Of a DNA stretch of 64,000 bases, positions 18,827-27,408 are shown one piece after another. The notes beneath the pieces were generated by a model, which saw only the letters and a program-made list of their open reading frames with translations, was not told the DNA's origin and made no database searches. Source of the stretch: Candidatus Villigracilaceae bacterium. Lineage in GTDB: Bacteria; Chloroflexota; Anaerolineae; Anaerolineales; Villigracilaceae. The position numbers were made by a program, and so were the translations under genes. Every line of letters begins with the position of its first letter. The stretch's first letter is position 1. Where the stretch lies: positions 1 through 64,000 of the forward strand of contig JAPKMP010000016.1 in NCBI GenBank assembly GCA_026645935.1, in the 5' to 3' direction.

Positions 18827-19747
18827 ATGGGACTTGACCTTAACGGAATACGTTTTCTGCTTTTCGCCCAGAACGCCGGGGCTGACTTCGAGAACACTGC
18901 TATGATCGGAAGGCAGCGCCTGGATCTCTCGCACGCAGAGTTGAAAAAACTTCTGAGATCCTACGGATATTCAGTGGGTGCCAGGGTGTCAAAATCCATT
19001 TTCGCTGAAACCGAAGGGTACGCCGAGGCTTTTCTAAAACATATTGGCGCAAAGAATATACACTCCTTCGATGTATCTTCTTATGAAGGCGCGACTCATT
19101 TGCACGATATGAACGAGGAGATCCTTCCAGAACTTAAGGGGCGTTATTCCCTAGTGCTTGATGGGGGCTCGCTCGAACATGTTTTCAACTTCCCGACGGC
19201 GATCAGGAATTGCATGGAAATGCTTCAAGTTGGCGGGCATTATTTGGGAATCACACCTGCCAATAATTTCATGGGACATGGTTTCTATCAATTCAGTCCC
19301 GAACTGTATTTCAATATATTCACGCCAAAAAACGGCTTCGAAATGATCAATCTGATCGCCTTTGAAGATAAACCTGGGACTACATGGTATGCGGTCAAAA
19401 ACCCCAAAGATGTCAATAGTCGGGTTTCATTGGTCAATTCACAGCCTGTCTACCTGCTTGTACTCGCAAAAAAAATATCAGCAGCGAAAATTTTCAAGTC
19501 CACACCACAACAAAGTGATTATGTTGCTATGTGGAGCAACGGAAGGGAAATTGGGGAGCAGACCGGCGCGACAACCCAACAAGCAATGAGCAAGATGAGT
19601 ATGGCGATATGGATTAAAAACTATCTCCCATTCGCAGCGATCCACTTAATAAAAAGCATCTTGTCAGGACATGGGTTTTCGTCGCGTTTTTTCACCCCAA
19701 TGGAAACCAACCCGGCCAGAAAGTTATCAAAAAAGCGAATAATTTGA
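18827..19747 (+). CDS. Methyltransferase-like protein of the glycan cluster
   Basis: This encodes 306 residues from the ATG at 18827, which has an AAAGGA ribosome binding site 6 nt upstream (an in-frame TTG at 18821 is less likely). The middle part has a SAM-methyltransferase shape: an acidic strand (SFDVSSYEGATHLHDMNE), a YSLVLDGGSLEHVFNFP block like motif IV, and GGHYLGITPANNFMGHGFYQFSPE. The first glycine-rich motif is weak, so enzyme activity is not certain. Proteins of this kind often accompany surface polysaccharide genes. It is the last plus-strand gene of the set and converges on the gene at 19822. Confidence 0.7.
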   Translation: MGLDLNGIRFLLFAQNAGADFENTAMIGRQRLDLSHAELKKLLRSYGYSVGARVSKSIFAETEGYAEAFLKHIGAKNIHSFDVSSYEGATHLHDMNEEILPELKGRYSLVLDGGSLEHVFNFPTAIRNCMEMLQVGGHYLGITPANNFMGHGFYQFSPELYFNIFTPKNGFEMINLIAFEDKPGTTWYAVKNPKDVNSRVSLVNSQPVYLLVLAKKISAAKIFKSTPQQSDYVAMWSNGREIGEQTGATTQQAMSKMSMAIWIKNYLPFAAIHLIKSILSGHGFSSRFFTPMETNPARKLSKKRII

Positions 19748-19821
19748 CATATTCCTTTCATGGAGGGACTGAGACTCGCTATCACATATGGTCGCGAGCC
19801 ATCTACGTTCCAGACGCGCCC

Positions 19822-21195
19822 TTACCGGCGTTCCAAAAGGTACAAATATCTCTCTGATCCTTTAATTGCCACCTTTTCACGGATAAAAAACCTTTTTTCA
19901 AAACAGCGTTCAAATTCAACGAGAACATATTGATCAAAAATATCAAGACGCGAGGCAAGCAGTTTTTGCGTCTGCGAATCAGACTTCGGAACGAACTCGA
20001 TTACCAGCCATTTGCCCAGGTCGTGAAAGAACTTAGCAAGTTCAGGCAGGGGTACGTTGTTTGATATCGCAAGGTGATGAATGATCGCCAAGGCAAACAC
20101 CATGTCCGCCGGGCCGCGCGCTGCCAGGGAATCGCGCTCATGGTTGTTCCAGCCCAGGGACGGGCTTGGGTTGGTCAGATCCATGACGAGCGGGAGGATT
20201 TTCTTTTCCTTCTCCGCCTTGACCCGCCTGTAATTCTTCTCGACCGCGGCGGGGTCAATATCGAAAGAAATGGAAGGAATCCCTTTTTCTGAGGCAATGC
20301 GGGTGAAGAGGCCTGTGTTTGCTCCCAGATCCCAAACCGAGGAAGGCTGGATGCGGTCCACCCACCCATTTATAATTCGTCTCTTCTCCTCGAATGCTGA
20401 TTCGGTGTAATTGGTAAAGGTGTAATAATCCGCCCAATCGGTGCCGACCGGTTTCCAGTCCAGGGCTTGAACCGTATTCTTCAAATTATCCAACAAACCA
20501 ATTAACGCCTGCCTGTTCATTCCTGCTTTGGATGATGCGATTTTCCTGCCTGCATACCGCGCCTGCGCCCCGGCATGCAGGTGGATGTGGGTCAACAGTC
20601 CAAAATTTAATCGGGTGCGGAGCGGAAGCAGGCGGCTGGCTAGATCGAGAGGAATACCATCGATATGATTTCGAAATAGCTGTGAGAGGCGGACATCCAC
20701 ATTCGCCATCAGCGCAAGCGGGGCAAGGAAATGCTGGCAAAACTGCCTGTACGCAACCCAGGGTTCGCCTTCTTTGTACGCTTCGAAAGAAAGGGTATCG
20801 ATCAATATCGCCTTTCCTTCGTGAAACTGAATGTTAAACGCGCTGGCATCTTTAAGGGACAAGCCGTGTTTCATCACCCGGCGTTGTACAGCCAGGGTCG
20901 CAAGCGCGGCATCTTTCAGTTGAGAGAAGGACCATTCATATGGATAGGATATAAAACCCACCTTTTGCGGCCGGATCACTTTAAAGCAATTGGCTGGTTC
21001 TTCAGGACCCTCATCGACTTCTTCATGCGGAACAAGAAGACCGCTTTTTACAAGGCTTTCATAAAGCCCCGATCCCATGAACAGGGAATAATCCTGTGCG
21101 TAACTCTTGTTTATCTGGCGGTATAAGACTCCGTTGCGGGTAAACAGGAATCCGCTTGGGTCCCGGAACGAGGCGGCGATCCGGTCAGCGCCCAC
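19822..21195 (-). CDS. Class I SAM-dependent methyltransferase, two-domain
   Basis: This encodes 457 residues from a GTG at 21195. Residues 1-250 form a conserved N-terminal domain beginning GADRIAASFRDPSGFLF, which resembles a kinase-like/nodulation-methyltransferase extension. The methyltransferase core is near 300-440: VWDLGANTGLFTRIA (motif I), SFDIDPAAVEKN, and DMVFALAIIHHLAIS (motif IV). The GTG is chosen because the small membrane protein gene ends at 21185, giving an 11-bp overlap. The frame is open to an ATG at 21309, but that extension reads as an Arg-rich shadow of the small gene. The substrate is unknown. Confidence 0.75.
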   Translation of the reverse strand: MGADRIAASFRDPSGFLFTRNGVLYRQINKSYAQDYSLFMGSGLYESLVKSGLLVPHEEVDEGPEEPANCFKVIRPQKVGFISYPYEWSFSQLKDAALATLAVQRRVMKHGLSLKDASAFNIQFHEGKAILIDTLSFEAYKEGEPWVAYRQFCQHFLAPLALMANVDVRLSQLFRNHIDGIPLDLASRLLPLRTRLNFGLLTHIHLHAGAQARYAGRKIASSKAGMNRQALIGLLDNLKNTVQALDWKPVGTDWADYYTFTNYTESAFEEKRRIINGWVDRIQPSSVWDLGANTGLFTRIASEKGIPSISFDIDPAAVEKNYRRVKAEKEKKILPLVMDLTNPSPSLGWNNHERDSLAARGPADMVFALAIIHHLAISNNVPLPELAKFFHDLGKWLVIEFVPKSDSQTQKLLASRLDIFDQYVLVEFERCFEKRFFIREKVAIKGSERYLYLLERR

Positions 21196-21388
21196 CGTCG
21201 CCCTCGCCGTCCTCCGCTTCGTCTTCGTCGGCGGGCTTGCCGCCAAACCAGCGTTTGATCCGCGCCCATTGCGAGCGGATAAGAACGCCAGCGCCCAAAA
21301 TGGCTGCAATGATCATCTGCAGGACGATACTGCCGGAACCGGGATCGAGATATAGATTGGGGGAAAGGGGAAAGGAGGAGAAAATCAT
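21185..21388 (-). CDS. 67-residue membrane protein paired with the methyltransferase
   Basis: MIFSSFPLSPNLYLDPGSGS is followed by one hydrophobic helix (VLQMIIAAILGAGVLI), a basic patch (RSQWARIKRWFGGK) and an acidic Asp/Glu-rich tail. The YLDPGSGS plus helix plus basic patch layout is, as I recall, a recurrent small protein next to class I methyltransferases in related bacteria. Its 3' end overlaps the methyltransferase start by 11 bp, so translation is probably coupled. It may anchor or recruit the methyltransferase at the membrane; that is inference. Confidence 0.7.
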   Translation of the reverse strand: MIFSSFPLSPNLYLDPGSGSIVLQMIIAAILGAGVLIRSQWARIKRWFGGKPADEDEAEDGEGDGGR

Positions 21389-21527
21389 ATAAGCTTCTTT
21401 CTGTTAATTGGGATTCAAAATGGAGACCGCAATTGTATTGCAGTGAGAGGATGCAGTCAATAATCACCCCCAAGAATCGGGCTTTACAAAGTTTTAATTA
21501 ACCGACGGTTTATGCCGGTAGGGTCAT

Positions 21528-22493
21528 CTACCCCTTAAAAAAATTGGAGATGAAGAACCAAATGTTTGCCGGTCGTTCGGCTAGGCGACGCATGAAATAC
21601 GGATACCAATGAGTTCCAAACGGCACATATACACGGACAGGGTAGCCATCCCGGGCAAGGGAGTCTTGCAGGTCGCGCCGAATTCCGTAGAGCATCTGAA
21701 ATTCCATTCCCGTCTTTGGCAAACCGATCTTAGCAGCATAATTCTTCGCAAAGAGAATCCGCTTCTCATCATGAGTGGCGATGGCAGGGATCGGGGGGAT
21801 GCGCCCATCCTCGCTCACCGTGGAACGAGCTGCGAGGGACGCATCGAGTAAGATCTTGGTTATCAGATCGAAATTCGCGTCGACATCCGCTTTCTTGGGA
21901 AAAGCCTTGTCAGGCGGTTCGTTGTAGGCGCCCTTGACGTTCCGGATGCGAACGCCATCCTGCAGCAGCCGACGAGTGTCCGCTTCAGAACGAAACAAAT
22001 ATGCCTGGATCACCATTCCGTGATTTTCATACCCCTTTTCGCGCATCCCATAGTGAAGGTTGATCGTTTTATCGGTGTAGGGCGTATCTTCCATGTCCAC
22101 GCGGATGAACGTTTTTGCAGCTTTTGCGCGGGCAAGCGTGCGTTCCAAATTTTCTGCACATATGCTCTCGTCCAACCCCATGCCGATCTGCGTCAACTTG
22201 ATCGATACATTGCTGCGCAACCCAGGCTCCGCACCGATGGCATCCAGCGTGGCGAAGATATCCTCCGCGGCTTGCTGGGCTTCTTCGGGTGTGCTTGTAT
22301 GTTCGCCAAGATGATCAAGGGTCGCATTGATACCTTTTGCATTCAATTCACGCACGACGCGCAAAGCGTCTGCAAGATTTGTCCCCGCCACAAACCGGGA
22401 TGCGGTCCGCCATGCGAAGCTCCAGCCGGTGATCAATCTCTGCGCCCAAGCCGCCTTGGAAAGATAGATGAAAAATGAACGGAGCATATCCAT
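21528..22493 (-). CDS. Proline dehydrogenase
   Basis: This encodes 321 residues, typical of monofunctional PRODH. The beta/alpha barrel motifs are visible: NATLDHLGEHT, VSIKLTQIGMGLD, FIRVDMEDT, RLLQDGVRIRNVKGAYNEP, PAIATHDEKRI, GMEFQMLYGIRRDLQ and VRVYVPFGTHWYPYFMRRLAERP, the last carrying the conserved C-terminal Arg pair that binds the proline carboxylate. It oxidises proline to pyrroline-5-carboxylate with FAD and passes electrons to a quinone. The second pathway enzyme (P5C dehydrogenase) is not in the window. A CCGAGG sequence precedes the ATG, and a TAGAAT -10 box lies at 22522-22527 on the minus strand. Confidence 0.92.
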   Translation of the reverse strand: MDMLRSFFIYLSKAAWAQRLITGWSFAWRTASRFVAGTNLADALRVVRELNAKGINATLDHLGEHTSTPEEAQQAAEDIFATLDAIGAEPGLRSNVSIKLTQIGMGLDESICAENLERTLARAKAAKTFIRVDMEDTPYTDKTINLHYGMREKGYENHGMVIQAYLFRSEADTRRLLQDGVRIRNVKGAYNEPPDKAFPKKADVDANFDLITKILLDASLAARSTVSEDGRIPPIPAIATHDEKRILFAKNYAAKIGLPKTGMEFQMLYGIRRDLQDSLARDGYPVRVYVPFGTHWYPYFMRRLAERPANIWFFISNFFKG

Positions 22494-22521
22494 CCTCGGA
22501 TTTCGATTTGCCTGCTTGCAT

Positions 22522-22527
22522 ATTCTA
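22522..22527 (-). promoter_or_regulatory. -10 box of the proline dehydrogenase gene
   Basis: TAGAAT on the minus strand, 28 nt upstream of the ATG; no clear -35. Confidence 0.4.
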
Positions 22528-22549
22528 GCACAGCACCCCTGTTTCGGTA

Positions 22550-22558
22550 TGTTATACT
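22550..22558 (+). promoter_or_regulatory. Extended -10 promoter for the serine hydrolase gene
   Basis: TGT followed by TATACT (22553-22558), an extended -10 (TGn) arrangement, 50 nt before the GTG start at 22609. Confidence 0.45.
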
Positions 22559-22608
22559 TTTTCCGTGATATTTGTCATGAGTCATAGCCTTAAAGGCAGG
22601 ATCCAAGA

Positions 22609-24099
22609 GTGAGAAACCGCAATACCAACACAATCCTGCGAGGATTGTCCATACTTTTCCTGATAGGGGCATTCGTTCTCACAGTCGTGTCCCTGATCGC
22701 CTACAGCCGGCAAAGAACAGGCTACCCCAACGGGATGACGATTGCAGGCGTTCCAGTCGGAGGTCTCTCGCCAGCTGAAACCTCCCAAAGGCTACTGGAA
22801 GTATATACATCCCCCATTGAAGTCAGATACGACGAAGCTGTTTTCCACATCGATCCCGGGGCAGTCGGCTTCAGCATAGATATCGATACCATGCTCGCCG
22901 CAGCCGACCTTACCCGCACAGGAGGTTCCTTCTGGGGCGGTTTTTGGGATTACCTTTGGAATCGCGAGACACTTCCAACTCAAATTCCGCTGAGCGCTTC
23001 AGTCTCGGAGGAACGCCTGCGCGAATTTCTGCAGAACGAGATCGCCTCGCGATACGACAAACCACCCTCCCCCGCCCAGCCAATTCCAGGCGGGACCTCG
23101 TTCCTTCCCGGCGCTCCCGGGCAGACTCTCGACCTTGACCGGGCTGTCCTCATCATCACAAATGCTTTGCGGTCCCCGGCAAACCGTTCCGTCGCCCTCA
23201 CCTACAATCAAACGACCTCGACGCGACCCACCTTCGACAACCTCGAAATCCTGCTAAAACAGATCGTAACCACATCCGAATTCGACGGGTTGATCGGTTT
23301 TTACTTGATGGACCTGCAAACCGGGCAGGAGATTCATTTTGCAATCAATAACAAACAGGAAATTTCCATCGTACCGGATATTGCCTTCACTGCCTCAAGC
23401 ACCATAAAACTCCCCATCCTGACCTCGTATCTGATCAATCGCGGTACCGAACTTGACGCGCAAACCATCGACGTCATCACACGCGTCTTTCAAATTTCCG
23501 ACAATTCCGCAACTGACTTGATCCTCGAGCGCATCGACCCGAACAATGGTCCCGTCATCGTGACCCAGAATATGGAAGCCATTGGGCTGACCAGCACATA
23601 CATCAGCGGCATGTTCTTTCTGGGGGCGCCAAATCTCCTGCCCGGGCGGGTAACCCCAGGCAACTCCCGTACGGATGTCTTTACCGACCCCGATCCCTAC
23701 TCTCAAACCACGCCATCTGAAATGGGCATCCTGGTCGCGGATATATACCAGTGCGTTCAAACGGGAGGCGGCGCGCTTATTGCGGCATTTCCTAATCGAA
23801 TCACGCCGTCCACCTGTCAAGCCATCATCGATTTCCTCGCTCTCGATAAATTTGGCGCATTGATTCAAGGCGGCGTGCCCGATGGGACCCTGATCCCTCA
23901 CAAGCATGGCTTCGTGCTTTCGAGGGATGGCGTCATGCACGACATCAGCGATGTCGGCATTGTCTATTCCCCCGGTGGAAATTTCGTACTCTCCATTTAT
24001 ACCTATCATCCCGTTCAAAACATCTGGGACATCACCAATCCCCTTGTGGTTAATCTGACGCAGGCCGTCTATAATTATTTCAATAGTGCAAGCCCATGA
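22609..24099 (+). CDS. Exported beta-lactamase-fold serine hydrolase
   Basis: This encodes 496 residues from a GTG at 22609. A basic N-terminus and one membrane helix (residues about 10-31) are followed by a YoaR-like peptidoglycan-associated domain (about 40-190; NGMTIAGVPVGGLSPAETS) and a class A beta-lactamase-like domain (about 225-495). The active-site SxxK is STIK in FTASSTIKLPIL, the SDN motif is in QISDNSATDL, a Glu is in TPSEMG, and KHG replaces KTG. It is most likely a cell-envelope hydrolase or penicillin-binding-like protein; resistance activity is not implied. A strong terminator follows directly. Confidence 0.82.
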   Translation: MRNRNTNTILRGLSILFLIGAFVLTVVSLIAYSRQRTGYPNGMTIAGVPVGGLSPAETSQRLLEVYTSPIEVRYDEAVFHIDPGAVGFSIDIDTMLAAADLTRTGGSFWGGFWDYLWNRETLPTQIPLSASVSEERLREFLQNEIASRYDKPPSPAQPIPGGTSFLPGAPGQTLDLDRAVLIITNALRSPANRSVALTYNQTTSTRPTFDNLEILLKQIVTTSEFDGLIGFYLMDLQTGQEIHFAINNKQEISIVPDIAFTASSTIKLPILTSYLINRGTELDAQTIDVITRVFQISDNSATDLILERIDPNNGPVIVTQNMEAIGLTSTYISGMFFLGAPNLLPGRVTPGNSRTDVFTDPDPYSQTTPSEMGILVADIYQCVQTGGGALIAAFPNRITPSTCQAIIDFLALDKFGALIQGGVPDGTLIPHKHGFVLSRDGVMHDISDVGIVYSPGGNFVLSIYTYHPVQNIWDITNPLVVNLTQAVYNYFNSASP

Positions 24100-24101
24100 C
24101 C

Positions 24102-24138
24102 AACCCGCCCGTTTTCAAGTGAAAACGGGCGGGTTTTT
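24102..24138 (+). terminator. Rho-independent terminator after the serine hydrolase gene
   Basis: Perfect 15-bp stem (24102-24116 with 24121-24135), loop AAGT, followed by a T run. Confidence 0.92.
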
Positions 24139-24149
24139 CCCACTTCGTA

Positions 24150-24155
24150 TATAAT
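24150..24155 (+). promoter_or_regulatory. -10 box of the zinc-ribbon gene, leaderless spacing
   Basis: TATAAT ends 6 nt before the ATG at 24162. It comes only 12 nt after the preceding terminator, and there is no room for a ribosome binding site. Confidence 0.55.
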
Positions 24156-24161
24156 TCAACC

Positions 24162-24863
24162 ATGAGCGCCGCACTGGGACTTTACCGACTTGGAGAGGTG
24201 GATAAGCATATCGATCGCGTCCGCACGCGGCTCGATAAAATTCAAAAGACTCTCGACGACGATGCGGAGATGAAATCAGCCCGGCAATTTTACGAAAGTG
24301 CCAACGGCGATTATCTGCAAGCCCAGCATGGGCTCAAAAATGCCGAACTCGATGTAGATAACTTGAGGATAAAGATCGAACAGGCCGAGGCAAGTCTTTA
24401 CAGCGGCTCCATCAAAAACCCCAAGGAACTTCAGGACCTTCAAAAGGATGTTGCCTCTCTAAAAAAACATCTGACGACCCTGGAAGAACGACAATTGGAA
24501 TCGATGCTTTTATCCGAAACGGCAACCACGAATTTGGAAAAGGCGAAGAATGACCTTGATCTTGTCCAGGCAAGGCTGGGGAACGATCACAAAAAGCTGA
24601 TCGAGGAGCAGACCGACCTGATAAGGAAGATGGAAAGCCTTGGGCAGGAGCGCGAGGCAGCGCTCGCCCCGATCGAAAGTCCGCTTCTGGCCGTGTACGA
24701 AGACCTCCGCAAACAAAAACGCGGTGTGGCTGTGGCTGAAGTGGATGATGGAGCCTGCGCCGCCTGCGGTACGACCATCAATGCTGCGCTTCAGCAGAGT
24801 GCGCGTTCGCAAAAGCAACTGGCGCACTGTCCGTCCTGCGGCCGCATTCTGTTCGCAAGATAA
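24162..24863 (+). CDS. Coiled-coil protein with C-terminal C4 zinc ribbon
   Basis: This encodes 233 residues. Residues 1-170 are almost entirely charged alpha-helical heptads, suggesting a long antiparallel coiled coil. The C-terminus has two knuckles, CAACGT and CPSCGR, forming a C4 zinc ribbon (zf-RING_7/CT398-type). Members of this family are found in Chlamydia, Actinobacteria and Chloroflexi and are thought to act as nucleic-acid or protein scaffolds; the biochemical role is not established. The next gene begins 9 bp downstream and is probably cotranscribed. Confidence 0.85.
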   Translation: MSAALGLYRLGEVDKHIDRVRTRLDKIQKTLDDDAEMKSARQFYESANGDYLQAQHGLKNAELDVDNLRIKIEQAEASLYSGSIKNPKELQDLQKDVASLKKHLTTLEERQLESMLLSETATTNLEKAKNDLDLVQARLGNDHKKLIEEQTDLIRKMESLGQEREAALAPIESPLLAVYEDLRKQKRGVAVAEVDDGACAACGTTINAALQQSARSQKQLAHCPSCGRILFAR

Positions 24864-24872
24864 ACCAGAGAA

Positions 24873-27407
24873 ATGATTTTCAATATCATCGACCCCATCT
24901 CCTTCCTGACCGGTTTCCTGACCGCAACCGTCCTCTGGTTTGTCATCAGCCGGTCGCGACCGCTGATCCTCGAACTGCGGCAAAACCTGAAGGAACAACG
25001 TGAAATTGCAAAATCACGCAAGACGAGCTCAGTCGAGGAAAATCACCGCAGGGTCACCCTGCGGCGCGCGCAGGGATTGCACCTCGCCGCCCAACTCTTC
25101 CCGTTGGACGAAATTCTCCAGGAGCCCACTGTCCTTACGCCACCGGCGCCTGTTGAACCCGGTCGAACCTCCCGCTTCGAAGATGTCATAACGCAAACCC
25201 TCCCCTATCTGCCGGCCTGGCCTGAAATTGCCGCTGCCTATCAACCTCATACACTGACACTCCCGCAAGCGCTGGCAGGTGGCGCAAACATTGCGATCAT
25301 CGGCCAACCCGGAATGGGAAAGACCGTCGCCCTGGCATACCTGGCAAGCCTCGCCGCAAATCGAAGCGAGAAATTGGGGCATCTGCAGGACATGGTCCCC
25401 TTCCACTTTCACGTTGCAGACTTGAGTCTCCCGCCGAAGGATCCCAAAAAAATTCTCGAACCGATCATCGAAGCGGTCTCTGAAAATGTCCCGGTGTTCG
25501 ATGCGGGGAAAATTCCCGCCTTCGTCCAAAACACGTTCAAAAACGGAAATGCCCTTCTTCTTGTCGACGGATTCGACGAAATCACTTCAGACGAACAGAA
25601 TCTCGTATCCGAATTCTTCAAGGCTCTCCTCAAGGAAATCCCGGACCTTCGCATCGTCACAACGGGCGCTCCCGAACATTTAGACGGCCTGATCATGCTC
25701 GAATTCGTGCCGCTGGCCTTGTGCGCCTGGAACGAGAAATCGAAGCAAAATTTCATCGCCCAGTGGGGGGAGTTGTGGATGCGGACCGTCGCGCTCGAAG
25801 CCTGGGCGCAAACGGGACCGGAACAAGTGGATCCGCTTCTCGTCAACTCCTGGCTGGGTTCTGAATCCATCAACCTTTCCCCCCTCGAATTGACCTTGAA
25901 GGTCTGGGGCGCTTATGCCGGTGACAGTCTTGGACCGCATGTGCTTGAAGCCATCGCCACGCATATTCGCCGCATCGCTCCCGCGAATACGCCGATAGCC
26001 GCTCTGGAGACTCTCGCAATGCAATCGATCCTTAGCGCGAATCCGGTGTTCGATTCGCGCAAGGCGCGGGTATGGGTGAAGTCATTCGAAGTGGTGGAAG
26101 AGGTTCCTGAAAGCGCACCAGCCCAAAGTCCGGAAGATGAGGCGCAAGAGGTGAATCCAAATACCGTATCGCGCACGAAGGTCGAAAGAATAACGACACC
26201 GACATCCGGGCTGTTGTCAAGAATGTCCGGCAGCGGCTTACTGGTATCCCACCCAAACAATCGAATGAGATTCATTCACCTGGTTTTTGCAGGATATCTT
26301 GCCGGACATGCCCTGACCACTTATGCCGCAGATGATACCTTGATCAACCAGAAGGATTGGCCGGGAAAATTCATCGCCATGAGATATCTCGCGGCGCACG
26401 GCGACGCCAGCCGGTTTGTGCAATACCTGTTGGGATTCTCCCGCCTGCCCATGCACCGGCCGCTGTTCGAAGCCGCGCGCTGGTTGAGGGATGCGCCCCG
26501 CAACGCACCCTGGCGTGGAAAGATGTTTGGAATGCTTGCCTCAATCCTGCAAACCGATGGAATCCCTCTTGGGTTGCGAGGACAGGCCATGGCTGCGTTC
26601 GTCTACAGCAACGACCCCAGTGCCGCAGCATTGTTCAGGCAATTCGCAACATCCACTTCATTCGAACTCGTGCACCTTGCCGTTCTTGGGCTCGGCGCAG
26701 TTCGGGATGGTAAAGCCGTAAAAATTTTACAAGGCGCATTGCAGGCTCCGAGTGTGTCAGTAAAACGCGCGGCATGCATGGCGCTCGTCGCCCTTGGAAC
26801 CAACGAGGCTCTGGAGATCGTGGCGCAAGCCCTTCTCAATGGAGAAGAAGACGTGCGCCGTGCGGCGGGTGAAGCGCTCGCCAACGAGCCGTCGGAAGGC
26901 CACGAGATGTTAAAAGACGGCGTCACTCTCAACGATATTCTTCTGCGGCGCGCAGTAGTGTACGGCCTCGGCCGTGTCAAGGAAGACTGGGCCACCGAGC
27001 TATTAAAGAAGGTCCAAATCGATGACGACCAATGGGTGGTCCGCAATGCCGCCACCGAAGTCCTCGATATGCGGTTGAAAGGCGATTTCTATTCGCCTGT
27101 AAAACTCAAGCCGCCTTCCGACACACCGTGGCTGGTGGAGTTTGCAGCGAAAAAAGGGGTCGGCGTTTCACCCGGTGTTCCTGCCACGGAAATCCTTTTG
27201 GTGGCATTGAAGGATGAAGACCCGGATGTGCGTCTCGCATCGTTGCAATTCCTCAAGTTCACGCCCCAGGATACCGTCTTGAAGCGGCTCTATGAAGCCA
27301 TGTACACTGACGACCCCGAGTTGAGGGAATACACATTCAAAGTCCTCTGGGAGTTGGGGTCTGCGGGGATTAAACTCCCAATTCCCTCCGATTATGGATT
27401 AGGTTGA
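24873..27407 (+). CDS. Membrane-anchored NACHT-like NTPase with HEAT repeats
   Basis: This encodes 844 residues. One N-terminal membrane helix (about 10-26) and a basic linker are followed by a STAND/NACHT-type ATPase with Walker A GQPGMGKT (144-151) and Walker B ALLLVDGFDEI (about 226-236, with the extra acidic residue typical of NACHT). A helical region follows, and HEAT/PBS-lyase-like repeats occupy about 590-840 (VKRAACMALVALG, VRRAAGEALA, VVRNAATEVL). STAND proteins are usually ligand-triggered switches, some of them in phage defence. Here there is no nuclease or other effector domain, and the membrane anchor suggests an envelope-facing or housekeeping role. It ends 1 bp before the aminohydrolase start, so the two are cotranscribed. 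Confidence 0.8.
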   Translation: MIFNIIDPISFLTGFLTATVLWFVISRSRPLILELRQNLKEQREIAKSRKTSSVEENHRRVTLRRAQGLHLAAQLFPLDEILQEPTVLTPPAPVEPGRTSRFEDVITQTLPYLPAWPEIAAAYQPHTLTLPQALAGGANIAIIGQPGMGKTVALAYLASLAANRSEKLGHLQDMVPFHFHVADLSLPPKDPKKILEPIIEAVSENVPVFDAGKIPAFVQNTFKNGNALLLVDGFDEITSDEQNLVSEFFKALLKEIPDLRIVTTGAPEHLDGLIMLEFVPLALCAWNEKSKQNFIAQWGELWMRTVALEAWAQTGPEQVDPLLVNSWLGSESINLSPLELTLKVWGAYAGDSLGPHVLEAIATHIRRIAPANTPIAALETLAMQSILSANPVFDSRKARVWVKSFEVVEEVPESAPAQSPEDEAQEVNPNTVSRTKVERITTPTSGLLSRMSGSGLLVSHPNNRMRFIHLVFAGYLAGHALTTYAADDTLINQKDWPGKFIAMRYLAAHGDASRFVQYLLGFSRLPMHRPLFEAARWLRDAPRNAPWRGKMFGMLASILQTDGIPLGLRGQAMAAFVYSNDPSAAALFRQFATSTSFELVHLAVLGLGAVRDGKAVKILQGALQAPSVSVKRAACMALVALGTNEALEIVAQALLNGEEDVRRAAGEALANEPSEGHEMLKDGVTLNDILLRRAVVYGLGRVKEDWATELLKKVQIDDDQWVVRNAATEVLDMRLKGDFYSPVKLKPPSDTPWLVEFAAKKGVGVSPGVPATEILLVALKDEDPDVRLASLQFLKFTPQDTVLKRLYEAMYTDDPELREYTFKVLWELGSAGIKLPIPSDYGLG

Positions 27408-27408
27408 T

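Noticed and set aside
21196-21309. Upstream extension of the methyltransferase to an ATG at 21309
   Set aside because: It overlaps the small membrane protein gene in another frame and reads as Arg/Ala-rich shadow.
24873-27407. Classification of the NACHT protein as an antiviral defence protein
   Set aside because: No effector domain, no neighbouring defence genes and a housekeeping-like setting; kept only as an open question.
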